64,000 nt of DNA from Acanthopleura granulata (taxonomy: Eukaryota > Mollusca > Polyplacophora > Chitonida > Chitonidae): positions 10,478,063 to 10,542,062 of the forward strand of contig JABBOT010000016.1 of NCBI GenBank assembly GCA_016165875.1. Direction: 5' to 3'. Positions 42,801 to 56,700 of the stretch are shown here, in pieces. Each line of letters begins with the position of its first letter. The stretch's first letter is position 1. Under the pieces are notes generated by a model, which worked only from the letters and a program-made list of their open reading frames with translations, ran no database searches and had not been told where the DNA came from. The position numbers were made by a program, and so were the translations under genes.

Positions 42801-45800
42801 TCTCTTTATCTGAATGGCTTCTTGTAGTTTACGCTTTTTCCAGTTGGGTTGATTAGAGTTTAGTGTTCTGATTGTGTTCCATTTGATGTTGTGATGTGGG
42901 TTTTCTTGGATGTGGTCACTAATGGCGGATTTAGAATCAGATTTTTCCACAGATGACTTGTGTTCTTTAATTCGGGTTCCTAAAGGTCTTCCCGTTTCTC
43001 CGATGTAGGTTGCGTTGCAGTTGCATTTTATTTGGTATACAACTCCTTTGGGTGGTGAGGGCTTAGTGGCTTTCCTCTTCCCTGTGGCATGGAGGAGTGA
43101 TTTGAGTGTAGTCTGGTTTATAAAGAGGGTTTCTATTCCTGTGGATTGTTTCAATAGGCGGGCAATTTTGTTGCTGGTTGGACCGATATATGGGAGGCTT
43201 ATTCGGATTCCAGGGCCTTCATCTCTGACTCTAGTCAGTTGGTTGGGTGGCGGGTGTATAATTTTCTGGATTGCTTTGTTGACTTTGTTTGCTGGGTATC
43301 CATTGTGTTGGGTGAAGACCGCTCGCAGGTGAGTTATCTCCTCATCTAGCTTGTTGGTGCAGATGTGCGTGGCTCTCCTAGTGAGGGTTGAAATGATGTC
43401 AGTCTTAATCTTGGGTGGGTGGTTGGACTTGTAGTGGATGTACTGGTCAGAGTGGGTTGCTTTGCGGTAGACTGTGGTTTGTAGGCCATCTGTGGTTCTC
43501 TTTACTTGGACATCTAGGAAGGGTATTTCACGGTCTGTTTCTGTTTCCATTGTAAATTTCATGCGTTGGTGTTGAGAGTTCAGGTGGTCTAGTAATACGG
43601 TCGGATCATCGTTCTGGTGTAGAGCTACAAAAGTGTCGTCGACTTTACGCATCCAGCAAATGGGTTGGATAGGTGATGTCGACAAGGCTTTGTTCTCCAG
43701 TTCTGTCAGGTAGATCTCTGAGACTATCGGGGAGAGTGGGGATCCCATGGGGAGGCCATGAATCTGCTCGTAGATAGTATCACCCCATGTGAAGTATGTG
43801 GATGATAAGCAGTGTTCTAGCAGGCGTACGATGCTTCCTGGGGATAGCGGGGTGACGGGTGGGTTGTCTGTTATTTTTTGTCTGATCAGATCGAGAGCTA
43901 GGTTAGTGGGGACATTAGTGAAAAGGTCGACAACATCATAGCTCACGAGTTGGCATGGTTCTTTTATCTGTCTGATTTTGTTGCAAAATTCTGCCGAGTG
44001 GTTTATAAAGGAGTTAGCTGCTTTGGACCATGGTGCTAGGATTTTGGTAAGGAACTGGGCAGTGTTGTAAAAGACTGTTCCTCTTGAGCATATCAGGAGT
44101 CGGGCTTTTACTGGGTCCTTGTGAATCTTGATGGTTGCGCGGGCATATGGTGGTCGTGGGTGCTGTACAATTAACTTTCTTTGGGTTTCATGGGTGATTT
44201 CTCCATTAGTTTTGAGTTGGTTAAGGAATGATCTGTGCTGGCGGTCGTATTTGTTGGTGGGGTCGGTTTTTAGGGTTCGGTACGTGGATTCGTCTCCCAG
44301 TATGTTGTCGACCAGTGTGTTGAAGGCCGATTTGTCAAGTATAGCAGTGGCTTTCCCCTTATCCGCTGGTGCTATGACTATGGATTTGTCTTCTTTCAGT
44401 TCTGTTATTGCTTTTCTCTCTTCTTTGGTTAGGTTGTTGTGTTGTGGTTGGGCTTTGTCCAGAAGGGTTGCTATCTGATGCCTCAGGTAGTCAATGTGGC
44501 CCCCGGGAGCTAATTGCTGTAGACCATCTTCAATGTTAATGATGAAGTCATCCTTAGGTATGGTATTGGTCGTGGGGATAAAGTTGAGTCCTTTGGACAG
44601 TAAGTTCAGTTGGTGGGGGTTGAGTGGTTTACTGCTTAAATTGACAACAGTTTTAGAAATGAATTCTCTTCTGTTTACCTCTAACTGGTTTTGGCTGGCT
44701 GGGTTTGCTGTGCTTCGTGTGAGGTTGTTGAACTTTTGCTGTTGTTTGGACTTGATTTGCAGGTTGAGAGTGTTGTTAGATTTGGTCTGTACTTGGCGTA
44801 GTTGGGTGTACACATCTGGTTGTGGAGTGGATTGTAGTTTCTCCTGTTGTTTTGCTATCTCCCCAGTGGAGTGGGCTTTCGTTTTCCTATGGTGGCGGAT
44901 ACGTTCTTTGACTAAGAGTGTGCTTGCCTGTTGGAGGATTCTGTGTGCTGCTTGTGAGTTGATAGGGGATCTCAGTCTTAGGCCTTTGGGTATAACACTG
45001 TGGTCTCTACATTTCATCAGAAAGGTCAGGTGGTTAGAGGATTTTAGGTATTTCTTCTCTAACTTGTTCAGGCGGTTGATGTCTTGGACTGCCGCATCTC
45101 CATATTGATGGCGTATGACTTGTTTAAGTGGCATTTAGAAGTTGGGATGGAAGTACACTGGAACATGTCTTTCTTATGGATATACAACTTCTTGGTTTAT
45201 TATCACGACGTTTCGATGTAGATACTAACATCGTTATCAAGTGAGTGAAATCAAGACATCAACACTCTTAAATATAGCAAGTAGAGATACAAGTGTCAAC
45301 ATGTAGAACACTATTCAGGGGGATTAGGCTCGGTGGGGTTCCAGGTCAGTTTGGAGGATTAGTAGGTCATAAGCTGAGGGAAGGTAAATCCCTTGATCTC
45401 TGTTGAGGCTAGGCTTTAATCTCTTTATCTGAATGGCTTCTTGTAGTTTACGCTTTTTCCAGTTGGGTTGATTAGAGTTTAGTGTTCTGATTGTGTTCCA
45501 TTTGATGTTGTGATGTGGGTTTTCTTGGATGTGGTCACTAATGGCGGATTTAGAATCAGATTTTTCCACAGATGACTTGTGTTCTTTAATTCGGGTTCCT
45601 AAAGGTCTTCCCGTTTCTCCGATGTAGGTTGCGTTGCAGTTGCATTTTATTTGGTATACAACTCCTTTGGGTGGTGAGGGCTTAGTGGCTTTCCTCTTCC
45701 CTGTGGCATGGAGGAGTGATTTGAGTGTAGTCTGGTTTATAAAGAGGGTTTCTATTCCTGTGGATTGTTTCAATAGGCGGGCAATTTTGTGGCTGGTTGG

Positions 45801-48800
45801 ACCGATATATGGGAGGCTTATTCGGATTCCAGGGCCTTCATCTCTGACTCTAGTCAGTTGGTTGGGTGGCGGGTGTATAATTTTCTGGATTGCTTTGTTG
45901 ACTTTGTTTGCTGGGTATCCATTGTGTTGGGTGAAGACCGCTCGCAGGTGAGTTATCTCCTCATCTAGCTTGTTGGTGCAGATGTGCGTGGCTCTCCTAG
46001 TGAGGGTTGAAATGATGTCAGTCTTAATCTTGGGTGGGTGGTTGGACTTGTAGTGGATGTACTGGTCAGAGTGGGTTGCTTTGCGGTAGACTGTGGTTTG
46101 TAGGCCATCTGTGGTTCTCTTTACTTGGACATCTAGGAAGGGTATTTCACGGTCTGTTTCTGTTTCCATTGTAAATTTCATGCGTTGGTGTTGAGAGTTC
46201 AGGTGGTCTAGTAATACGGTCGGATCATCGTTCTGGTGTAGAGCTACAAAAGTGTCGTCGACTTTACGCATCCAGCAAATGGGTTGGATAGGTGATGTCG
46301 ACAAGGCTTTGTTCTCCAGTTCTGTCAGGTAGAACCTGGCAGGTTCATGATCATTTGATCAGGAATTCTTCATAACGCCCTATTAAAAATTATATGAAAA
46401 TACGTAGAGTACATGCAATTTGTGACCCCATTATATCAAACTTACTGAACTTGAGGTGTAATTTTCACTTGTTCTAATCCTCTATCCTATAATTTTAAAC
46501 AGTGTTTACCACTGCCCTCATAAGGTATCTGCATGTTTCGGCAAGCATGTACATAAAATGCAGACAAATATCAATATATGTGAAAGAGTTAGGTAAAGGC
46601 CAAACCAAACACTTCACAGAAAGTATTTCAAGAAAGCACTTTTTGTGGGCATGTTGAAAGATGACAAAATCTATCAGCATGTGATAAGATGGTCAGCTTC
46701 ATTTCTTCTTTTTTGTAATTATCATCATAAATTTACATTTATTGAAACATTTGGCTCAAAAAATTTTGACCTGGATCTAGCTAGGTCTCGTACATCTCTT
46801 TGACAACTGATGTCATGCACTAGTCGGCTTGTAGTGCATGATTTCAAAAACATACTGCATGAATGTTAAAATATGGGCAGTTAACAAGAATAATTCCCAA
46901 ACTTATTTGCTGCATGGTCTCACTAATCATCTTGGAACTTGTGTTTACAACAAAACCATGCACATGATCTTTCTAACAGAGTACTGAGTTCCTCATCCTG
47001 AACATCTCCAACTGTGATGGTTGACATGTATTTTGAATACAAAAGTTTACTGTCGAACCAATTATCTTGTTTGGGATGGCAAATAGAATGCATTTCTATA
47101 TAAGTCTGAGAATATTATGAGGTACATTGAGCGTAGTCCACAGATGTTTACACATTAACACAATCCATCTCCTTGGTGCCCTGCAGAGTTGTAAAGATAA
47201 GTTTTATATATGTGGTTAATTTCATGACATGAACAACCAATAACAAAGGACAATGTTGTCACTGAGCTTGTGTTTGCAAGTAGCTTGCTTTAGTGCCATA
47301 CCAGTAGCATGGCCTTTTTTTTTTTTCCTTGACAACAGACAATCACAGTTAAAGTAATCCAGCTTGCAGGTGTACATTTTCATTGGATGGGCTTGTCTCT
47401 GAAGGTTCATGTTGAGATCTATTTATCTAGTTGCAAGCTCTTATTTGGCCAAAACCATTTTGAATTAGTTTAATATGAACTTACCAAGACTTAACACCAC
47501 ATTGCAATGACTGTTTTCGTAGTCTACTGTCAAAGTGTCTGTTCCAAGCAGCCCATTTAGGTCAATATCCTCCTTGGCAAGTGAAACTAGAAAAAAATAC
47601 ATTAAATATATATACATAATACATTCCATAAAAATAACAAGAAAATATAAATGTAATAAAATGATATATAAAAATAATATCAACCCCAGACCCGCCTGTC
47701 ACGCTTCAAAATCAGGATTTTTTCTTTTTTGTTACCTCTCCATCATTACATAGCTCTCGGTCTGTTTTACATAACTTCTGTAGCCATCTAACGTCAGTTA
47801 GTTGGATAAGGGTCATCTAGTCGACTACCATAAGCAGGCTACGAAAAAAACTGACCAAGCCATTTCACAAAAATAAAACTGTCTAATGCTTAGTCAGCTT
47901 ACCATAGCCTGCTGTGGCCACAGACTGCAGTTATTTCATTGGTTGAATCATTGGAGGATAACTATTAAAATAGCTCCAAAATATTGGTAAACTAAATTAT
48001 TATGTCTAAATATTACATAAAGATGTTAATTTCTTCTTCATTTTCGTTACTGACACAGCTTGTAAACAAGAAGCGATACCTCTCATCACAAACTGAGTTA
48101 GCCGTCTAAGCTTCACCTTTAGACTTGTGAAGCAGGCCCCTGGAACCAAGTCGTACTGGTTTTGTTCTTACACGTTTACATGACTTCACCCTGGTTCCAC
48201 CATGTTATGTTCCTATCTACATGTTGCATTCTCCAGGTGAATGAAATATCCTTTTACACGTCATCAACCAGGGCCCACTTGCACAAAGCCTTCTTAACAC
48301 TTGAACTGGCATGTAGCTACTATAGCAATGCAATGCTTACAGTACAGGTTGCCATGGTAGTTACAAGTTCGTGAAGTTAAGAGGGCCTTATGCAAGTGGG
48401 CCCTGATGCATATCACCATCCTGGTTCCCGACCCTGAACAATTCATTATCAATAAATTAGATTAAAATTCTGAAGCTCTGTAACCAGGATGGCCTCTTGC
48501 TTCCTGCACATGCTCATCAGGCAAATGCCATAATTTTTTTAAATGGTTATACATATGGCAGCTTATCGAGTGTCAACAAAATCCAAATACTTTAAGCAAG
48601 AACAGAAACTATGTCACAGCGCAGGCCTCAACATAAGAGGTGACTGAACCACCTGATCGCCTGTCTATCTCCTAAATGTAAATTCTGGGGAACCAATACA
48701 CGATCCCCAAGCAAGCTTCAAGAGAATGACAATTTCACATGTTAGAAAGTGCAGTTTGGTTTTCAGTTGTTCACAAATAGCTAAATTTATTTTAATTACA

Positions 48801-50743
48801 AGAAAATCTGTCTGACCTTTATGCCACTTTAAATAGAAAATGACTAACTTACATGTGGTAGGATGGCTACCAAGAGCTCTCCTGTAGGGAATAGATTCTA
48901 ATATGCAGTATCCCAAGTCAGGAATTCGGTAATTTACAGTATTAAACATGCACACACAGAATCAACAATGGAATATACGCCTCATGTAATTATGCTCTAC
49001 ATGTGTGCAAACCCTAAACTCAGTACACGCACTGCAGTATTCTTTAAGATACCACCCATAACATTTTGTTCAACAGATTCTAATACACAATATAGTGAGT
49101 AAGGAATACAGTAATTTACGGAACCGCACATACAGAATCAACGATGGAATATACCACTCGTGTTATAGTGCTCTACATGTATGCCAACCCTGAACTCAAT
49201 ACATGCAGTACTGTTTAAGACACCACCCCTAACATTCTGTTTAACATGGCTTTGCCTGTTTTTGGATGCTGACGCTCAGGTTATGACATTAGCTATGCCT
49301 GTGCTTCCTCAATGTGAGCTAAAAATGGCTGCTTGCATCCATGAGAGTAGACTACTAACTATTTGATGTGACATATGATTGGCTTAACAAAAATTAGGTG
49401 ACCAATGAATGTTGTTTCATATATCCCAAATAAAAGCGCATGTCCACGCTTCTGTGGGCTTTGTGCACACACATGGTTTGAAAGATGACCTTGATAAAGA
49501 AGGAAACCTTTTACATATGGATACTGCAGAATAAGTTGATAATTCTGAGCACTGATATCGGCCATTAGAGAATTTAACAAACAAAATATAGGCAATGCAT
49601 TTGTCTGCCAAATATGGGCTGAAGTCGGTCATCAGTGTTGCACTTAATGCAATGCAGTCAGCTATTTATATGAGTAACATAATACACAAATACACAGAAT
49701 GTGAAATGTAATTTAATGATTAATATCTTAATTAACACTATTTCCAAGTTAAAGGCAATCAAACAATAATATTAAAAAAGGTATATATATTTGACAATTC
49801 TCTGTGGTGCACTATTTTTTTTCCTTCAAACCAGATAAAACCTGATACTTTTCGAACAAAGAAAACATGTAGTTTGTAAAATGTTGGAGCCCTCTATCTT
49901 TACAAAATTGTGGATATGTGTAACAGAAAATAAGACGTGGCAGTATACTAATCTGTAATCACGCCTGTGACGCCTGTTAACATATGGGTATATAATGAGA
50001 AAAAAATAGTTAATATATAGGTTTAGGGTTCCCATACATCTTTCAAGAGGGTGACGTCCCCAAGACTACAGTGGAGTCCTATGCACAGAATGCATAAATA
50101 AAGACAAGGCTAACTATGAAAGTTTCAGGTGATCTCCATGACCACTGTACAGGTAGAAATAAGACCGAGAATCAAATGGCTGGCACTCGACAGCTGACTT
50201 AGAAATCAACTGGGACTTCCAGAATGCTACAGGCTCTAAGAAACAGAAATAGCACACCAATACAAATATATATGCTTCATAAATTTTCATCATATACCCT
50301 AATTCTTCCAATTCTGGGGAAGATAATGGTACCCCTGGCAGGAAAAACTTATAGTAGTGTTCACATTTTTTATTTTTGAAAAGTAAAGATATCATTACAT
50401 GGACTAACAATTTGAGAGAAAAAGAAGCTGTGCATACTTGTTGAACCCCATCCTAAGATTTAGAGCAATTAAGGTACACCACTGTAGGCCAACATGTGAG
50501 TTGTAGGTCTAATTTCAGCTGATCAAAATGTTGGTATTTGTAATTGCTTTATTTAGACATGTAATTGTGGATGAAGGGCTGAAAATTTCCAATCAATGCC
50601 ATGTCACACCATTTCGGTATTGGTATAGGCCTAATTGATGTTTGGCTGTGTCGCATGACATGAAGTCAAATGGCCATCATCCACTTCAATGCATGCCCAC
50701 GATGAGGAGTAATTGTTGCCCCAAGGATCATTGGTATTTACAG

Positions 50744-50794
<51 letters not shown>

Positions 50795-53700
50795 TATACC
50801 CGATACTATATTTATTTGATCGTCTGCAGATAAGTTAGTCTAACACTGTCCAGATTGAAATTTCCATCCATTCGACTTCCTGTTGAATTTATTTATTATT
50901 TATTTGATTGACGTTCCCATAGTCAAGAATATTTCACTTACACAACGGCAGCCAAACCAGGTAAGCCAGGGGAAACACAACCATTCGAGGATTGTTGACA
51001 CATTGTTGTTTTAAAATTCTGACCACAGGCTCTTGCATCAAATAAGTACATGGTTTATGCTCATATCTTAGCTATACTCTATTTTATATCCACCCACCTC
51101 CACCTCAAGCAAGCCAAATGGACTTGAACTTAAGCTTTCTGCAGCCCAAGCCTGACACAGATCACCTCTAATGGATGCTATCCAATATTTTCTGTATTTC
51201 ATATGCCCAGTCCACCAATATTTTTTTCATAAATGACACATTTCAGTTTAAAACGGGTATTAGACCACTTGACTTGTAAATCAGTGCAATCAGTATCCCA
51301 AAATGCACCTTGGTACATATGATATGTAAAAGGTCCATGTCAGTCTATGCCACATATGGAATGTCGCCCCTTTTCCAGAGGTTACCATCTCCAAAAACGG
51401 CAGGTTGCTGGTGTATTACGGGATTAGAATCGCTCTGATGTACCAGTCAAGTGGTGTAATTCCTGTTTAATGTCGGAATTTGTCCTTTATGGGAAAAATA
51501 AGGATGGATTGGGTGTATAAATGACAGCTGAACATGTTGGATAGCATCCATCTGAGGTGATCTGCATCAGAATCGGCTGCAGAAAGCTTTGTTTCTAGTG
51601 CATTCAGCATGGTCAAATTCAGGGTAGATAGGTATGCATTTCCAACCTTTATTTTTTATAAAATATAAGGTAGGGTACAGCTATGGTATAGACCTAAGCA
51701 TAGGCATACTAATTTGATACCAGGGCCTGTGATTCTGACATTCATCACAACACCATCACCCAAAATGAACAAAATCGCAAAAGATTTCCTAACTCACATG
51801 TTCACATTAACTGTGTAAGACAAGCGCACACCTTGCTGAAAGCACTTCCATCAACTTCAAGCTCGAGTGACGGACTTAAGGTCTCTGTCCATCTAGATTT
51901 ACTACCCAGCATTTGATTAGTGTACAACAACTGTATACAGCATACCTTAAGAGCTCTACTACAGTTACGGTATTGTACAATACAATAATGGTACCACAAA
52001 AGGTCGAAGAAACTATGGTGCGAGGTAATAAAGTGACCAGATGGCTTTCAGAAAAAGTATATTGTAGCTTACAACTTCGACTGCATACTTCTGGCTATCG
52101 AAAATTGACCGATTCATTCTTCCAGCTATTTACTGAATTATTACGATCAAATTCAAGTACCTTCAAGGTTTTCAAGGACCCATGTAAAACCTGTAGTACA
52201 TAGAGGAGGAAAATAATTTTATTTCTAATTGCCCATATTACTGGTACATATAACCGCTTTTTGAATAAATATATGTGATAGCATGAATAATATAATGGAT
52301 AATGAAAACTAGGGCCCAGTCCACATTCTCTTAAAACTTTCTCATGACAGGAAACAAGCAATCAAGTTTCACAGCCTAATGGGTAAGTTCTTTGACCATC
52401 CTTCCTCACAGCATTACATATATAAGCCTTGTCTATAAATACATATACTGGTATATAAATAATGTACCATGAAACCTGGGACCTCGCACACATTCTCCTG
52501 AAGAATTCTCATGACGAGAAACAAGCAATCTAGACTCATTGGTTTGACATGCAGCTTAACTTTCGTATCGACCTGACATGTACCAGAGGGATTTTCCTTA
52601 GGGAGGAAAAAGTAAGCCAGGTGGAGCAAGAAGAGCGACAACGACTACAGTCTTCTGCGGCAGTCAGCCCAAATGAAACTCAAACAGGGTATGTGCCATA
52701 AGCACTGATGCTGGTAGTTTGGTGCATATCAAAACCCACCATCAAGTGTCCAATTTTCATGCAGATTAAACGCCGTCTGCTACCCTGGACCGCTTACATC
52801 TTACCCTGAAATTTTAGATACAGTTACAGATGCACACATCAAGTTCTCAACACAGGTTGAGCAGGAATTTATTCCATCTGATATAAATTTTACTCCAGCT
52901 GAAAAGGAAATAATTGACTTAGAAATAAAACCACTCTTGAAAAAAAAAAAAGTAATTCAGCCATGTGACAGGAGGAGCAATAATTTCATTTTCAATATTT
53001 TTCTCAGGCAGAGGGGGATGGCAATCACCATCTTGCTCTAAACTTTAAGCCTCTTAATAAATATGTAGAATATACTACCTATTTTAAAGTGGACATTTAT
53101 TGTCAGCCCCTAAAAATGTAACAAAAGATGGTTTGCATCGACTGATCTTCAAGATGCATATTATTCCTGTTCTGTTGCACCTGAACATCAAGAGTATCTG
53201 AAATTTCAATGGAAGGATCGGTTGCACATATACACGTGTTTTCTAAATGGGTTACCATATTGCCCAAGTTTATTCACAAGAAAGAAACACCATTTGTCAA
53301 CAGGTTACATTAACGACATGTTGCTTCAGTCTGACACATCTGAGAAATGCATGCTGAATGTTTATGGTGGTGTTTCTGCTTCTAACAATGCAGGGTCTAC
53401 TGTGCACCCAGAAAAGTCTGTTCTCACCCATGTCAGGAAATAACATTTCTTGGATTTGTAATCAATTCTGTAACAGTGACAGTGCTTCTTACTTCTGGAA
53501 TAGCTGATCACACTGCCAAAGAATGTAAGATTTTGCATGCGAAATCTCAAGGTACAATTAGATCAGTTGCTTTAGTACTGGAGCTAATGACTGTTAGTTT
53601 TCTTGGAGTGAAATATGGGCCACTGTATTACAAGAGAATAGAAATTGAAAAGTCAAAAGCTTTAGATCAACACAAATGCAATTTTGAGGCATTCATGCAC

Positions 53701-56700
53701 CTGTCAACTGAAGCAAAAACTGATCTCCTGTGGTGGATAAAAACACTGCTTTTTGACACAAAGAAATAACCAAACCTAAGCCAGGCTTCACAATTTTCAC
53801 CAGTTTAGTTGGCTGGGGTGGAGTTGTGGGTGAAGAGAGTATAGGTGGAAATTGGAGTCCAATAATCACACTAGTTACCTGGAACTATTGGCAGTGTTCA
53901 TGACTTTGAAATCTTTCCTTCCAAGAATATGCAAGAAGCATATTTTGGTTCCTTCAGACAATACTACTACAGTTGAATGACTTAATAACATGGGAACTAG
54001 CCACTCAGAAAAATATAACCAATTAACCCATATTTGGGAGCGGTGCATAAAACATGACATCTTTCTAACAGTGTCTCAAATCCCAGGTTCAAAAAACACA
54101 TAGGCAGATGCAGAGAGTGGAAAATCTCAAACAGAACTTGAATGGATGTTAAACTCTGATATACTGAAAGTGCCCTGGCAAAATTGAATTTTTTTTTGTT
54201 TGACTGATCTTTTGCTTCATACATAAATCATCAATTTATCACCTATGTAGCATACAAACCTGATCCTGAGGCCTTACATATTGCTGCTTTCTCTGTTGAC
54301 TGGAAAAATCTAAAACTGTTGAAGATAAAAGCAGACAAAGCATACTGGTGCCTCAAGACTGACCAACTCAGAGGTAGTGTCCGAAGTTAATGAAGCTGAC
54401 CATCCGGGTGTAGTGACTTTGCCTCCAGGGAAGACTGTGCTAAGCTTATCATCCAGACCTAAGCCTTGAATTTAAGACCAAAGAGGGCAACGCCATCTTG
54501 GCCTCAGAGGGTCCTTACATTGGAAGGACTTCAAAGTCAAAGACCTGGGCCCATCTGCACGAAGCCCTCTTAACATTCCGAGCTCGTAGCTACTATGCCA
54601 AGTAGCATTGTAGGCATTAGGTCGTCATTGCAGTTACGTGCTCATAACGTTGAGAGGGCTTCTTGCAAGTGGGCCCAGGGCACCAAGGCCAAAAAAGTAT
54701 GCCTGTTATGGGCTCCAAGGCCAGAAACAAAATGTTCACACCTTACAGGATTTCTGGATTTTTAACTTCAATTTTCCACTGTGAAATGACGGCTGCTGTT
54801 TTGTTAAAATAATATTACTTGAAATTTTAAATTGTTTTAAATGATTATTTATGTACCTTTTTTGACTGTCTTCAAATTAATTTCTTTTGTTTCACCTTAA
54901 ATGCTTGATGCTTTGTAACTCAATTCAAACTCATTTGTACATTTCATATAAAACTAGAAATTTTACTTTCTGTTAGGCGGATCCAGAATTCCTGTACTTC
55001 ACTTCATTTGAAAAAAAATAATTAAATAATAATTAAAATAAACTGTCTGAGTGTATGTACTAATGCATCTCTCGTCTTAGTTTATGTTAATAATTGTCAC
55101 ATCTGAGCAATTACGCTATGGTGGTATTAAAACATTCCCAACTTTGACAATTGATGAAAATCTGTGTTCAGAAAGAACAACAACTGACGATCACTGACCA
55201 ACAGTGCCACCATTAAATTCGAGGTCCCCTAGAAGTTCATCCATAGAAACCCGAGACTGCTGATTTGTCTCTTGCGTGGGAGCAGCTCGGTGCTGGACAG
55301 TTCTCAAAGAAACCCTCCCAGCTTATGTTAAGTACATGGCAGGACAGTACTAAAAAACAATACAAACCCTCTCTAAGGGACTGGCAGGAATTTATAGATG
55401 TAGATTTACCAATGCCAGCCTATTCAGACCTCCTCTGCAGGTTGCTGTGAATTTTCTGTCTGAAATTGCTCAGTGGGCTGGTTTTAGTGGTCATACATAA
55501 CATGCATGCCAGACTCATCTTCTTTTGGAAAACATTCATTTGTGAAACGGTTGTTGAAAGGGGTGTTCGAAGAAAAGCCTGCTCTTCCCAGATATACGAG
55601 TATATGGGATGTAAATAACGTTCTACGTTACTTGAAAGACTTACTAAGTCATAAAGTTTTTAGTTTAAAGTTCTGTTAAAGTCAACTTGTTTGTTGTATG
55701 TACTGATTGGCCGGAGGTGCCAAGCACTCTAATGGAGTCACAGTGCACATTTTACATTACTGAATCTGGGAGGCAATCCCGGCCTGGGAAATACTTAAAT
55801 CCAATAGTCTTCAGATACTATGAACTTGATCCAGACTTGCGTATTATAAAATGTTTCAAAGTTTATCTTGATCGCACCAAGGAGTTTTCTCAAGGCACGC
55901 CCTTTACCACAATCATGGAAAGGTCTGCCTGAGCCGCTGTCAAAACATTTGCTCGATACTATGATTTGAAGATCAAAAATGATACAACAGAGAGTTATGC
56001 TAACTATGTATTGCATGGTTTTACATCAAATAAAGTGTAACTTCATTTACTGTTTTTAACAGAGTGTTGTCATGAATGATTTGAACAAATTTCACCATGT
56101 TGGCGAATCACAGAACATGTACATGCATGCTCAGTAGTCACGCATTCTTTTCCATAGTTAGAAACACAGAATATATTTAGATGTTTGCTAACTCTGGTGT
56201 TCTTTGCTCATTGACACATCGCTTTCAATTCTCGTGTGAGTCCAAAGTGACGTAGACTAGGATGAGACAGAATTATAAAATTAAATGAGACCTATCTGGA
56301 GGCTGAAGTTTGATTAGAATTATATTGAATACTAGTCAGGAACAGAGGAATCATGTGCCCGCCCATGCATACCCTAAATATTGATGTGCCCATTCACATC
56401 TTTAAATACTGACGCAGTACGCATGTGTGTATCTCACATTCTTCCAGTCATAACTAGTATTCAACAGGATTCTGATCAAATTTCAAACTCCAGGTAGGTC
56501 TCATTTAATTTTATAATTATGCTGAAAAATAAGTGAGAAATAAAAGTATTTCCCCACATAACTGTCAAAGATGGAATAGGAGAAGCAGACCAGAATGTCT
56601 GGAGGTGCATTACGTGTGATAAAATTCATCATTCATTCGTTTGCAAATTAATTTCTATCATGAACTGTCTTCCCTCCAGTTAAAATGTAGACATATCAAT

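Larger units (their letters stand above)
42499..46333 (-). mobile_element. Penelope-like element in tandem, pseudo-LTR arrangement
   Basis: A 2,619-bp unit (42499-45117) is followed on its 5' side by a second, 5'-truncated copy (45118-46333, 1,216 bp). The shared 1,216 bp are nearly identical: by eye I see one coding difference (Asn/His near 43172 and 45791). This is the head-to-tail, truncated-upstream-copy layout known for Penelope-like elements. It lies in intron 2 of the guanylate cyclase gene, in the same orientation as that gene. I found no convincing target-site duplication. Confidence 0.9.

Noticed and set aside
44494..45108. 204-codon open frame on the plus strand
   Set aside because: It is the antisense shadow of the intact Penelope reverse transcriptase gene.
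42499..46333. Idea that the two Penelope copies form true LTRs of a retrovirus-like element
   Set aside because: The repeated part includes coding sequence and the enzyme carries GIY-YIG rather than integrase motifs, so it is a Penelope tandem.
51913..52203. 96-codon plus-strand frame
   Set aside because: AT-rich intron sequence with no motif and no neighbouring splice signals of note.
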